A stretch of 5,557 nucleotides of DNA, taken from positions 1 through 5,557 of the forward strand of contig DAINSQ010000240.1 in assembly GCA_036741235.1 (NCBI GenBank), read 5' to 3'. This DNA is from JABWBR01 sp036741235. GTDB lineage: Bacteria; Bacteroidota; Bacteroidia; Chitinophagales; Saprospiraceae. This document shows, in pieces, positions 1-5,420 of this stretch. The notes beneath the pieces are model-generated. The model did no database searches, was not told where the DNA came from, and saw nothing but the letters and a program-made list of their open reading frames with translations. How positions within the stretch are numbered: the stretch's first letter is position 1; each line of letters starts with the position of its first letter. The position numbers and the translations under genes were made by a program.

Positions 1-38
1 CTCCTTCGCGATGGGTATAAAACCACATCGCTACGGAG
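1..38. repeat. Imperfect inverted repeat (possible stem-loop)
   Basis: CTCC at 1-4 pairs with GGAG at 35-38, GCGATG at 8-13 pairs with CATCGC at 26-31, and GGT at 14-16 pairs with ACC at 22-24, leaving a loop of about five A/T-rich bases and a few mismatches or bulges. It could be the terminator hairpin of a gene left of the window or a copy of a dispersed REP-like element. There is no following T-run on either strand to make it a canonical intrinsic terminator. The window edge may cut it short. Confidence 0.4.
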
Positions 39-92
39 CGCGGGGAGGCGACTGTTGCGTAATCCCATAAACCCATGAGATTGGGTTGGGGC

Positions 93-113
93 GTGAGGTG
101 TGAGGTGTGAAAG
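93..113. repeat. Short tandem heptamer GTGAGGT, three units
   Basis: GTGAGGT occurs exactly at 93-99 and 100-106 and degenerately (GTGAAAG) at 107-113, followed by GTGT-type sequence. The + strand from 93 to 119 contains no C. The run is short enough to arise by chance slippage, but it sits next to a second heptamer array (128-179) and shares its 7-bp unit length, though not its sequence or phase. Confidence 0.55.
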
Positions 114-127
114 TGTGTACATTAAAA

Positions 128-179
128 AACCTACAACTTACAACCTACAACATAGAACGAACAACAGAGAACCGACAAT
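128..179. repeat. Heptamer array NNACAAC, graded from exact to degenerate
   Basis: Units fall at 131-137 (CTACAAC), 138-144 (TTACAAC), 145-151 (CTACAAC), 152-158 (ATAGAAC), 159-165 (GAACAAC), 166-172 (AGAGAAC) and 173-179 (CGACAAT). The first three are exact members of the YTACAAC family. The later ones keep mostly the terminal AAC and drift towards the gene at 216. The 24 bases at 128-151 recur identically at 704-727 and in reverse complement at 651-674, so this array belongs to the same repeat family as the hairpin downstream of that gene. Confidence 0.8.
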
Positions 180-191
180 ACAAAAATTATT

Positions 192-214
192 ACTCAATAA
201 TAACACTCAATAAT
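192..214 (+). repeat. Duplicated decamer in the leader before the gene at 216
   Basis: ACTCAATAAT occurs at 192-201 and again at 205-214, a 13-bp period, ending two bases before the ATG at 216. The segment is A/T-rich, as Bacteroidota leaders commonly are, and contains no purine-rich Shine-Dalgarno match. It may simply be a local duplication; a regulatory role is not shown. Confidence 0.5.
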
Positions 215-215
215 C

Positions 216-647
216 ATGTACGAAATACTCAAACACACCCATTCCGGGCTAAGATGGATTGCATTAATACTCCTGGTAGCCGTCATCGTTATGGCCTGGC
301 AGACCTGGAAATCCAATGCGCCGTATAAGCAGCGATTGACCTTGTACACGCTCATCGTTTCCCACCTGCAATTGGTATTGGGATTTGTAATGTACTTCAT
401 CAGTCCGCACGTACAATTTGGCGAAGGCTTTATGAAGGATAGCGTACTGCGCTTTTACGGCGTAGAGCACATCACCATCATGATTCTGGCTATTGTACTC
501 ATTACAGTGGGATACAGCCGCGCCAAGCGCCAGGCCGACGACGCCGGTCGTGGCAAGATGATTGTGCGTTTTTTCGGCATTGCCTTGCTTTTAATATTGC
601 TGGGTATTCCCTGGCCCTTCCGCATCCCGGTGGCAGGGTGGTTTTAG
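216..647 (+). CDS. Small four-helix integral membrane protein
   Basis: The 143-residue product has four hydrophobic segments at roughly residues 11-28, 42-63, 83-100 and 117-134, so it should sit in the cytoplasmic membrane. The N-terminus (KHTHSGLRW) runs straight into helix 1, there is a basic loop around 102-118, and histidines lie at 7, 9, 50, 65 and 85. Small proteins of this kind are widespread in Bacteroidota and are often labelled 'cytochrome B'-like, but that name is weakly grounded and haem binding is not demonstrated here. His7/His9, His50 and His85 could be metal or haem ligands, which is inference only. The ATG at 216 gives a complete protein starting just before helix 1. The gene stands alone: repeats lie on both sides, and its stop is three bases from the hairpin at 650-728. 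Function unknown. Confidence 0.85.
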   Translation: MYEILKHTHSGLRWIALILLVAVIVMAWQTWKSNAPYKQRLTLYTLIVSHLQLVLGFVMYFISPHVQFGEGFMKDSVLRFYGVEHITIMILAIVLITVGYSRAKRQADDAGRGKMIVRFFGIALLLILLGIPWPFRIPVAGWF

Positions 648-649
648 GC

Positions 650-728
650 GGTTGTAGGTTGTAAGTTGTAGGTTGTAAGTGGAACCCAGAAGATACAACC
701 TACAACCTACAACTTACAACCTACAACC
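650..728. repeat. Inverted repeat of heptamer arrays (28-bp stem) between convergent genes
   Basis: Four GTTGTAR units at 651-678 face five YTACAAC-type units at 693-727. Bases 650-677 are perfectly complementary to 701-728, leaving a 23-base loop, so either strand could form a long hairpin. The left arm begins three bases after the stop of the membrane-protein gene (647). The right arm overlaps the last two codons, including the stop, of the oxidoreductase on the other strand (721-723 is its TAG). Its position between two convergent genes would suit a bidirectional terminator, but the stem is only moderately GC-rich and lacks a T-tract, so it is not a canonical intrinsic terminator. Confidence 0.88.
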
Positions 729-1698
729 CCGCTCCTGCCCTGATATCATCGAGCAATTGCATCAATTGGCGGCTAAAAGAGAGAGGGAGCAGCGGGCTTT
801 CCAGCAAGCCTTCGCCGAGGCAGCGCATTGCCTCTGCGGCTTCGTAGTGATAACCGAAGCCTTTCCAATCGAAATGAACTTCTTCAGGGCGTTTATGCTC
901 TTCCAGCAGGCTCATGCTAGTGGGTTCGTGCCAGCGGGTGTGGAGGTGTATTGTGCCTTTAGAGCCGTACACAAACGCTTCCGTTTTGGTGCGTGCCCTT
1001 ACAGTCGTATGCAGGTGTGCCATGCGATTACCGGGGTACGACAGTAGCGCGCCTACCTCCAGGTCAACGCCGGTGTCGCCCATGTAGATCATTGATTTGA
1101 TAGCCGTGGGGTACCCCAACAGCAAAAGGCTCAGAAAAGCAGGATACACTCCGATATCCAGCAGTGCGCCGCCGCCGAGGGCTTTGTTGTAGATGCGGCC
1201 TTCCGGATCAAAAGGCGCGTTAAAACCGAAATCGGCTTTTACCGACATCACCTCCCCGATGCGGCCCTCCTCAATCCATTGCAGCATTTGGCGCGTCGTT
1301 GGCAAAAATCGGGTCCACATGGCTTCCATTAAAAATACGCGGCGCTCACGGGCAGTTTTGATCATCAAATCAGCTTCGGCGGCATTCATTGCGAATGGTT
1401 TTTCGCAAAGTACGGGAATACCTGCCTCCAAACACAGCAGCGTATTGGCGCAGTGTGTTACGTGTGGCGTAGCGATATATACCACATCGAGCTCGGGGCA
1501 GGAAAGCAAACCTTCGTAGCTGCCGTAATGATGGGGCGCCTGGTATTGTTGCGCAAAATCGGCGGCTCTGCCTGCATCTTGCGAGGCCACGGCCCAAAGG
1601 CGTGCATTAGGCAATAGCTGTAAATCCTTGGCAAATTTATGGGCGATACGCCCCAGTCCGATGATGCCCCAGTTATATCGGGTTTCGGAATTCTCCAT
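721..1698 (-). CDS. Gfo/Idh/MocA family NAD(P)-dependent oxidoreductase
   Basis: The 325-residue product is a cytoplasmic two-domain dehydrogenase. The N-terminal Rossmann fold shows GIIGLGRIA (11-19), the strand VVYIATPHVTH (72-82), and the family signature CEKPFAMN (98-105) with Lys100 as the expected catalytic/cofactor-site lysine. The C-terminal domain carries EAMWTRFLP (125-133) and GGGALLDIGVYP (175-186), with Asp181 and Tyr185 where dimeric dihydrodiol dehydrogenase-like members have catalytic residues. This places it nearest the dihydrodiol/xylose dehydrogenase-like branch, which acts on diols or aldoses; the actual substrate cannot be read from sequence. It lies 12 bp downstream of glsA on the same strand, so the two are probably co-transcribed. 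The ATG at 1698 sits directly before the Rossmann strand. Oddity: the final Leu and stop (TTG TAG) belong to the repeat at 650-728, and the protein ends just after LDDIRAGAGL, slightly earlier than relatives that I recall usually continue with a few more residues. Confidence 0.92.
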   Translation of the reverse strand: MENSETRYNWGIIGLGRIAHKFAKDLQLLPNARLWAVASQDAGRAADFAQQYQAPHHYGSYEGLLSCPELDVVYIATPHVTHCANTLLCLEAGIPVLCEKPFAMNAAEADLMIKTARERRVFLMEAMWTRFLPTTRQMLQWIEEGRIGEVMSVKADFGFNAPFDPEGRIYNKALGGGALLDIGVYPAFLSLLLLGYPTAIKSMIYMGDTGVDLEVGALLSYPGNRMAHLHTTVRARTKTEAFVYGSKGTIHLHTRWHEPTSMSLLEEHKRPEEVHFDWKGFGYHYEAAEAMRCLGEGLLESPLLPLSFSRQLMQLLDDIRAGAGL

Positions 1699-1710
1699 GA
1701 CAATATTTTT

Positions 1711-2628
1711 TTAAAAAATAGAACGCCCGGTTTTGGTTGTAAACAACTCCAATGCCTTGATACCTGCCAGTGAATTGCCGTGTTCATTGAGTTCGGGGCT
1801 CCATACGGCGATGGCCAATTCGCCGGGAATGACTGCCACGATACCGCCGCCCACGCCGCTTTTGCCGGGCATACCCACGCGGAAGGCAAATTCGCCTGCC
1901 TGGTCGTAGAAACCGCAGGTCAGCATAACGGCATTAAGGCGTTTGGCCTGGCTGGTAGTGAGGATGCGGGTATCGCTCGAGGGGATGACGCCGTGATTGG
2001 CCAGGAATAAAAAAGACTTGGCCAGTTCGCGGCACGACATTTTAATGGCGCATTGGTGACAATAAACATCGAGCACGGTATCTACGTTGTTGTCGATATT
2101 GTGGAGGCTTTTGAGATAATTAACCAGGGCGGCATTGACAAAACCCGTTTCGCGCTCCGAGCGGGCGATGTCGTAGTCGTAGTATACATCGTCAATCCCC
2201 GACAATTGCCGTACAAAATCCAGGATTGTTGCTTTGGGGCGGTCGAAATGACTGATCAGCACATCGGTGATCACCATAGCGCCCGCATTGATAAACGGAT
2301 TACGGGGAATACCTTTTTCGTATTCGAGTTGGAGCAGCGAGTTAAACGGATTGCCGGAAGGTTCGAGGCCTACCCGCTTCCAGAGGTCTTCACCCAATTT
2401 GGCGAAAGCCAAAGCCAGGGTAAATACTTTGGAAATACTCTGTATGGAAAACCGCTCGTCGGCATCTCCGATGGCAAATGTGTCGCCGTTGAGGGTAACG
2501 AGTGCCAGCCCGAATTGTCGAGCATCCACATTTTGCAGGGCAGGGATGTAGCCGGCCACCTTTCCTTGCCCGATCAGCGGCTGCACCTCGTCCCTGATCT
2601 CCTGGAGTATATTCAAGTAATTTTTCAT
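1711..2628 (-). CDS. glsA: Glutaminase A (glutamine amidohydrolase)
   Basis: The product hydrolyses L-glutamine to L-glutamate and ammonia (EC 3.5.1.2), a cytoplasmic reaction of nitrogen metabolism, and in some bacteria contributes to acid tolerance. At 305 residues it has the standard length of the serine-dependent beta-lactamase-like glutaminase family. The SxxK motif is Ser64-Ile-Ser-Lys67 within SIQSISK. The other active-site residues known from the E. coli and B. subtilis enzymes align at a constant offset of 12: Asn114 (INAGAM), Glu158 (SERE), Asn165, Tyr189 (YCHQCA), Tyr241 (GFYDQ) and Val259 (KSGVGGG). All are present, so it should be active. There is no ankyrin or STAS extension. 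The ATG at 2628 gives the usual short N-terminus. It is the first gene of a likely two-gene unit with the oxidoreductase and is divergent from the MATE gene. I could not find a TAnnTTTG box for it upstream. Confidence 0.97.
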   Translation of the reverse strand: MKNYLNILQEIRDEVQPLIGQGKVAGYIPALQNVDARQFGLALVTLNGDTFAIGDADERFSIQSISKVFTLALAFAKLGEDLWKRVGLEPSGNPFNSLLQLEYEKGIPRNPFINAGAMVITDVLISHFDRPKATILDFVRQLSGIDDVYYDYDIARSERETGFVNAALVNYLKSLHNIDNNVDTVLDVYCHQCAIKMSCRELAKSFLFLANHGVIPSSDTRILTTSQAKRLNAVMLTCGFYDQAGEFAFRVGMPGKSGVGGGIVAVIPGELAIAVWSPELNEHGNSLAGIKALELFTTKTGRSIF

Positions 2629-2650
2629 CGTTGCGAAAATGCATTAATTT

Positions 2651-2687
2651 TTTGACATAGCGGCGGGGAACTAATCTGTTACCTTTG
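2651..2687 (+). promoter_or_regulatory. Candidate Bacteroidota promoter for the MATE gene
   Basis: TACCTTTG at 2680-2687 matches the Bacteroidota -7 consensus TAnnTTTG exactly. A TTTG at 2651-2654 could be the -33 element, but the 25-bp spacer is longer than the usual range of about 19-21, so only the -7 box is well supported. Transcription would start near 2692-2696. This would leave a leader of about 50 bases before the ATG at 2748, and it argues against translation from the TTG at 2685, which lies inside the box. Confidence 0.5.
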
Positions 2688-2747
2688 ACTGTTATTATGT
2701 TTTTCCACGACGACCCCGGTCAAACCAGGCACAACCCGATTGTTCTC

Positions 2748-4133
2748 ATGCGCAAATTGTACGACCTGTTTCTCGAAGCCCTGAAGGGCGAAGAAAAAAG
2801 TTATACCACCGGCAGTATCACCCGCGCCATCGTATTGTTGTCGATACCAATGGTATTGGAGATGGCGATGGAATCGCTGTTTGCCGTTGTCGACGCTTTT
2901 TTTGTCGCAAAAATCAGCACTGATGCAGTGGCGGTGGTAGGGCTTACCGAATCGGTGCTCACCCTCATTTATTCATTGGCGATTGGACTTAGCATGGCTG
3001 CTACGGCCATGATTGCCCGGCGCATCGGCGAAGAGCACCCCGACGAGGCCGCCAAATCTGCTTTTCAGGCCATACTTATTGGGGTGGCAATTTCTGTAAT
3101 CATTTCTGTTATTGGATTGATTTATGCTGAAGACATCCTGCGCTTGTTGGGAGGCAGCGAACAGATGATTGCCTCCGGTGTGGATTATACCCGCATAGCC
3201 CTGGGCAGCAATATCGTAATCACTTTGCTGTTTCTCAACAACGGCATCTTGCGGGGCGCCGGCGATGCGGCGGCGGCAATGCGGGTGTTGTGGCTGGCCA
3301 ACGGCATCAATATCGTACTTGATCCCATATTAATTTTTGGCTGGGGGCCCTTTCCGGAAATGGGTGTTGCCGGAGCGGCAATGGCTACAAGCATTGGCCG
3401 CGGGATAGGCGTATTGTATCAATTTTATCTGCTTACAAAAGGGGGCAGCGTAGTGCGTATCCTCAGGCGACACATACAAATCCAGGCCGATGTTATCAAG
3501 CGATTGATCAATGTGGGAGCTACCGGGGCGGGGCAGTTTATCATTGCTTCGGCTTCCTGGATTTTTCTGATGAGCATCATCGCTCGTTTTGGAAGCGAAG
3601 CGGTGGCGGGCTACACAATTTCTATCAGATTGCTGGTATTCACCATCTTGCCTTCGTGGGGCATCGCCAATGCCGCAGCTACGCTGGTGGGGCAAAACCT
3701 GGGCGCGTCTCATCCTGAAAGGGCCGAAAAGTCGGTGTGGCAGGCGGCGCGTTATAATATGTACTTTCTGGTTTCCGTATCGATTGTTTACTTCTTCGCA
3801 GCCGAATGGCTGATGAGCTTTTTTACCCGTGAAGAAGCCGTAGTGAAAGCCGGCGTGGCGAGCCTTCGCATTATCTGTAGCGGTTATGTGTTTTTCGCCT
3901 ACGGCATGGTGATTAGCCAGGCTTTCAACGGCGCCGGGGATACGCGCACGCCTACGATTATTAATCTGATCTGTTTCTGGCTGATGGAAATCCCACTGGG
4001 CTATTTCCTCGCTATTCCCACAGGTTGGGGCCTGGAGGGTGTTTGTATGGCCATTGCTATTAGCGAAACAATGGCTGCAATACTTTGCGTGGCAGTTTTC
4101 CGGAGGGGGAAGTGGAAACTGGTGGAAATTTAA
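2748..4133 (+). CDS. MATE family multidrug/sodium antiporter-type efflux transporter
   Basis: The product is a cytoplasmic-membrane exporter of the MATE family, which expels cationic drugs or metabolites in exchange for Na+ or H+. From the ATG at 2748 it has 461 residues, the family's normal size, with about twelve hydrophobic segments in two homologous halves. The paired signature LRGAGDA (168-174) in the first half and NGAGDTRTP (394-402) in the second marks the internal duplication. IPMVLEMAMESLFAVVDAFFV (33-53) is a typical first helix, and VGQNLGA (314-320) lies in the second half. Substrate and coupling ion cannot be told. Start choice: the frame also opens at ATG 2697 and TTG 2685, but these add a hydrophilic extension absent from relatives as I know them, and the TTG lies within the promoter box. 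It is divergent from glsA and its stop is one base from the convergent TPM gene. No terminator is visible. Confidence 0.93.
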   Translation: MRKLYDLFLEALKGEEKSYTTGSITRAIVLLSIPMVLEMAMESLFAVVDAFFVAKISTDAVAVVGLTESVLTLIYSLAIGLSMAATAMIARRIGEEHPDEAAKSAFQAILIGVAISVIISVIGLIYAEDILRLLGGSEQMIASGVDYTRIALGSNIVITLLFLNNGILRGAGDAAAAMRVLWLANGINIVLDPILIFGWGPFPEMGVAGAAMATSIGRGIGVLYQFYLLTKGGSVVRILRRHIQIQADVIKRLINVGATGAGQFIIASASWIFLMSIIARFGSEAVAGYTISIRLLVFTILPSWGIANAAATLVGQNLGASHPERAEKSVWQAARYNMYFLVSVSIVYFFAAEWLMSFFTREEAVVKAGVASLRIICSGYVFFAYGMVISQAFNGAGDTRTPTIINLICFWLMEIPLGYFLAIPTGWGLEGVCMAIAISETMAAILCVAVFRRGKWKLVEI

Positions 4134-4134
4134 C

Positions 4135-4968
4135 CTACCAATCGCCGCCGGCGCCGCCGCCGCCGAAGTCACCGCCGCCAAACCCGCCAAAATCTCCGCC
4201 GCCAAAGCCCCCCCAGCCGTCGCCGCTGCGGTCGGTAGTACCGCCGCCGCCGCCGCTGCCGGGGCCGGGGAAGAAAATCCAGCCGCCGCCGCCGCCGCCG
4301 CGATGGTGCCTGCGGCGGTCATCCATATCATAGCGGCCACCGCGGTAGTAACCGCCGTCACCGCCGCCACCTCTGCGCTTGATAAGCCACATCAGTACGA
4401 GGAAAAAGACCACGACAAGCAGAACGAATACAAGCGCTGCCCCGTCGCCTCCACTGCTTCTTTTGCGATCGCCGACATACTCGCCGCTGCCCAGCTGCAT
4501 AATAATAGTAGTGGCTTCGTCGAGGCCCTCATAAAATTGATTCTTCCTGAAATTAGGAACGATTACCTGATCGATAATGCGTTTTGCCATGGCGTCGGGT
4601 AGAAAACCCTCGGCGCCGTAAGCGGTTTGGATGCGAATGGCGCGGTCTTCCTGCGCCACGTAAATGAGAATGCCGTTGTCGTTTTCTTTGGTACCGATAC
4701 CCCAGGAGCGGGCCAGCCGGTAAGAATAGTCAAACGCGTCTTCGCCTTCCAGTGATTTCTCCGTGACAATTACGATTTGGGTAGAGGTAGAGTCGGCATA
4801 GGCGCTCAATTTGCGACCCAGGTCGACGACTTGTTCTCTTGAGAGCATACCGGCGTAGTCGTTTACCAAAAAACCGGAAGGCTTGGGAATTGACTTCTGC
4901 GCCGCCACGCCCGTGGCCAGCAACAGGGCTGCAACAACCGGCAGCAGGGGATTGAAATTAAATTTCAT
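4135..4968 (-). CDS. Exported, membrane-anchored TPM-domain protein (YgcG-like) with glycine-rich tail
   Basis: The 277-residue product has an N-terminal signal peptide (about 1-23, hydrophobic PVVAALLLATGVAA, cleavage likely before Gln24), then a TPM domain (about 30-160). The domain shows VNDYAGMLS (35-43), TQIVIVTEKS (63-72), NDNGILIYVAQEDR (96-109), IRIQTAYGAEG (111-121) and the late helix FYEGLDEAT (145-153). A transmembrane helix follows at about 177-196, then a basic RRGGG turn and a glycine-rich tail (199-277) with Trp, Phe and Asp interspersed, ending GGGGAGGDW, a typical ending for this family. Some TPM proteins, such as plant TLP18.3, show phosphatase activity or a role in photosystem II repair; the bacterial role is unclear, and envelope function is inference. 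It follows the second TPM gene by 5 bp, so they form one operon. Codon use in the tail is dominated by GGC, giving the CCG-rich + strand. Confidence 0.9.
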   Translation of the reverse strand: MKFNFNPLLPVVAALLLATGVAAQKSIPKPSGFLVNDYAGMLSREQVVDLGRKLSAYADSTSTQIVIVTEKSLEGEDAFDYSYRLARSWGIGTKENDNGILIYVAQEDRAIRIQTAYGAEGFLPDAMAKRIIDQVIVPNFRKNQFYEGLDEATTIIMQLGSGEYVGDRKRSSGGDGAALVFVLLVVVFFLVLMWLIKRRGGGGDGGYYRGGRYDMDDRRRHHRGGGGGGWIFFPGPGSGGGGGTTDRSGDGWGGFGGGDFGGFGGGDFGGGGAGGDW

Positions 4969-4973
4969 GCGTC

Positions 4974-5417
4974 TTATTTAGGCGATGAATCACCGTAGGA
5001 AATTTCGTCAGACAACTCGTTTTCGTCTTCATCGTGCCGGGGGAAAAAGGCTTGCAATTTTTCCCCAACCTGCACCACGGCCTGGCAGAGCCCCTCTACA
5101 AATTCTCCTTTGCGGAAAAACGACTGCATCAGGTCGCGCTCTTCTTCCCAAAAGTGCGGCGTAACTTGTTTGGTTATTCCCTCGTCGCCAATGATGGCAA
5201 ATTCACGGCGTTGCGGCGCCAGGAAAATCAGTACGCCCGCCCTCGATTGGGTCTGGTTCATGCCCAGTTTAAAAAAAACACGCCAGGCTTCTTCTATGAT
5301 ATCACCCTGACAGTCCTCTTCCAGGTGAATCCTGATTTCTCCCGAGGTATGCCCTTCTGCCTGTGCGATGGCGTTGATGAGGCGCTCTTCTTGCTCTGGT
5401 GTAAAAAAGCGAAGCAT
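4974..5417 (-). CDS. Short TPM-domain protein without signal peptide
   Basis: The 147-residue product is mostly one TPM domain. It has an N-terminal helix FTPEQEERLINAIAQAE (5-21), HTSGEIRIHLE (23-33), RAGVLIFLAPQRREFAIIGD (59-78), GITKQV (80-85), then FWEEERDLMQSFFRKGEFVEG around 89-109, and an acidic C-terminus (128-147). No signal peptide or membrane helix is visible, so it should be cytoplasmic, unlike its neighbour. In Bacteroidota such short TPM proteins are commonly paired with an exported YgcG-like TPM protein and often with a LemA protein upstream; LemA, if present, lies beyond the right edge. The ATG at 5417 is the only reasonable start: upstream in frame there is a stop at 5451-5453 and no other ATG, GTG or TTG between. 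The start is only a few bases from a tandem repeat array, and the gene contains a T8 run (5271-5278). Confidence 0.88.
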   Translation of the reverse strand: MLRFFTPEQEERLINAIAQAEGHTSGEIRIHLEEDCQGDIIEEAWRVFFKLGMNQTQSRAGVLIFLAPQRREFAIIGDEGITKQVTPHFWEEERDLMQSFFRKGEFVEGLCQAVVQVGEKLQAFFPRHDEDENELSDEISYGDSSPK

Positions 5418-5420
5418 TTG

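Larger units (their letters stand above)
1..215. other. Gene-free, repeat-rich intergenic region
   Basis: I see no credible coding sequence here: the short open frames overlap low-complexity repeats and have no recognisable protein features. The stretch holds an imperfect inverted repeat (1-38), a short inverted pair ACCCA/TGGGT (71-75 with 82-86), a run of GTGAGGT heptamers (93-113), a degenerate heptamer array (128-179) and an A/T-rich leader with a duplicated decamer just before the gene at 216. No clear TAnnTTTG promoter box is visible ahead of that gene, so its promoter is unassigned. The gene upstream of the window is not visible. Confidence 0.7.

Noticed and set aside
128..179. CRISPR array
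   Set aside because: The units are 7 bp with no spacers, and no cas genes are present; this is a simple tandem repeat.
128..674. Insertion sequence or transposon bounded by inverted repeats
   Set aside because: There is no transposase or recombinase between the repeats and no target-site duplication was found; the enclosed gene is a small membrane protein.
2053..2655. 200-residue open frame on the + strand opposite glsA
   Set aside because: It is fully antisense to glutaminase, whose active-site residues are all present. The frame shows no domain and is explained by GC-biased codon positions.
2652..2657. TTGACA as a classical sigma-70 -35 box
   Set aside because: No TATAAT-like box lies about 17 bp downstream, and Bacteroidota primary sigma factors use a different consensus.
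3330..4370. Long open frame on the minus strand opposite the MATE gene and the TPM tail
   Set aside because: It is antisense to two well-supported genes. Its N-terminal part is an alanine-rich artefact of the GGC/GCC codon repeats and the remainder shows no domain.
4039..4602. Alanine/proline-rich open frames on the + strand over the TPM tail
   Set aside because: They are the complement of glycine codons in the real minus-strand gene; low-complexity composition and no start context support nothing further.
5261..5285. Possible programmed frameshift site TTTAAAC after a T8 run in the short TPM gene
   Set aside because: The codon phase is TTT TTT AAA CTG, not the T TTA AAC phase needed for -1 slippage, and the protein is intact in the zero frame.
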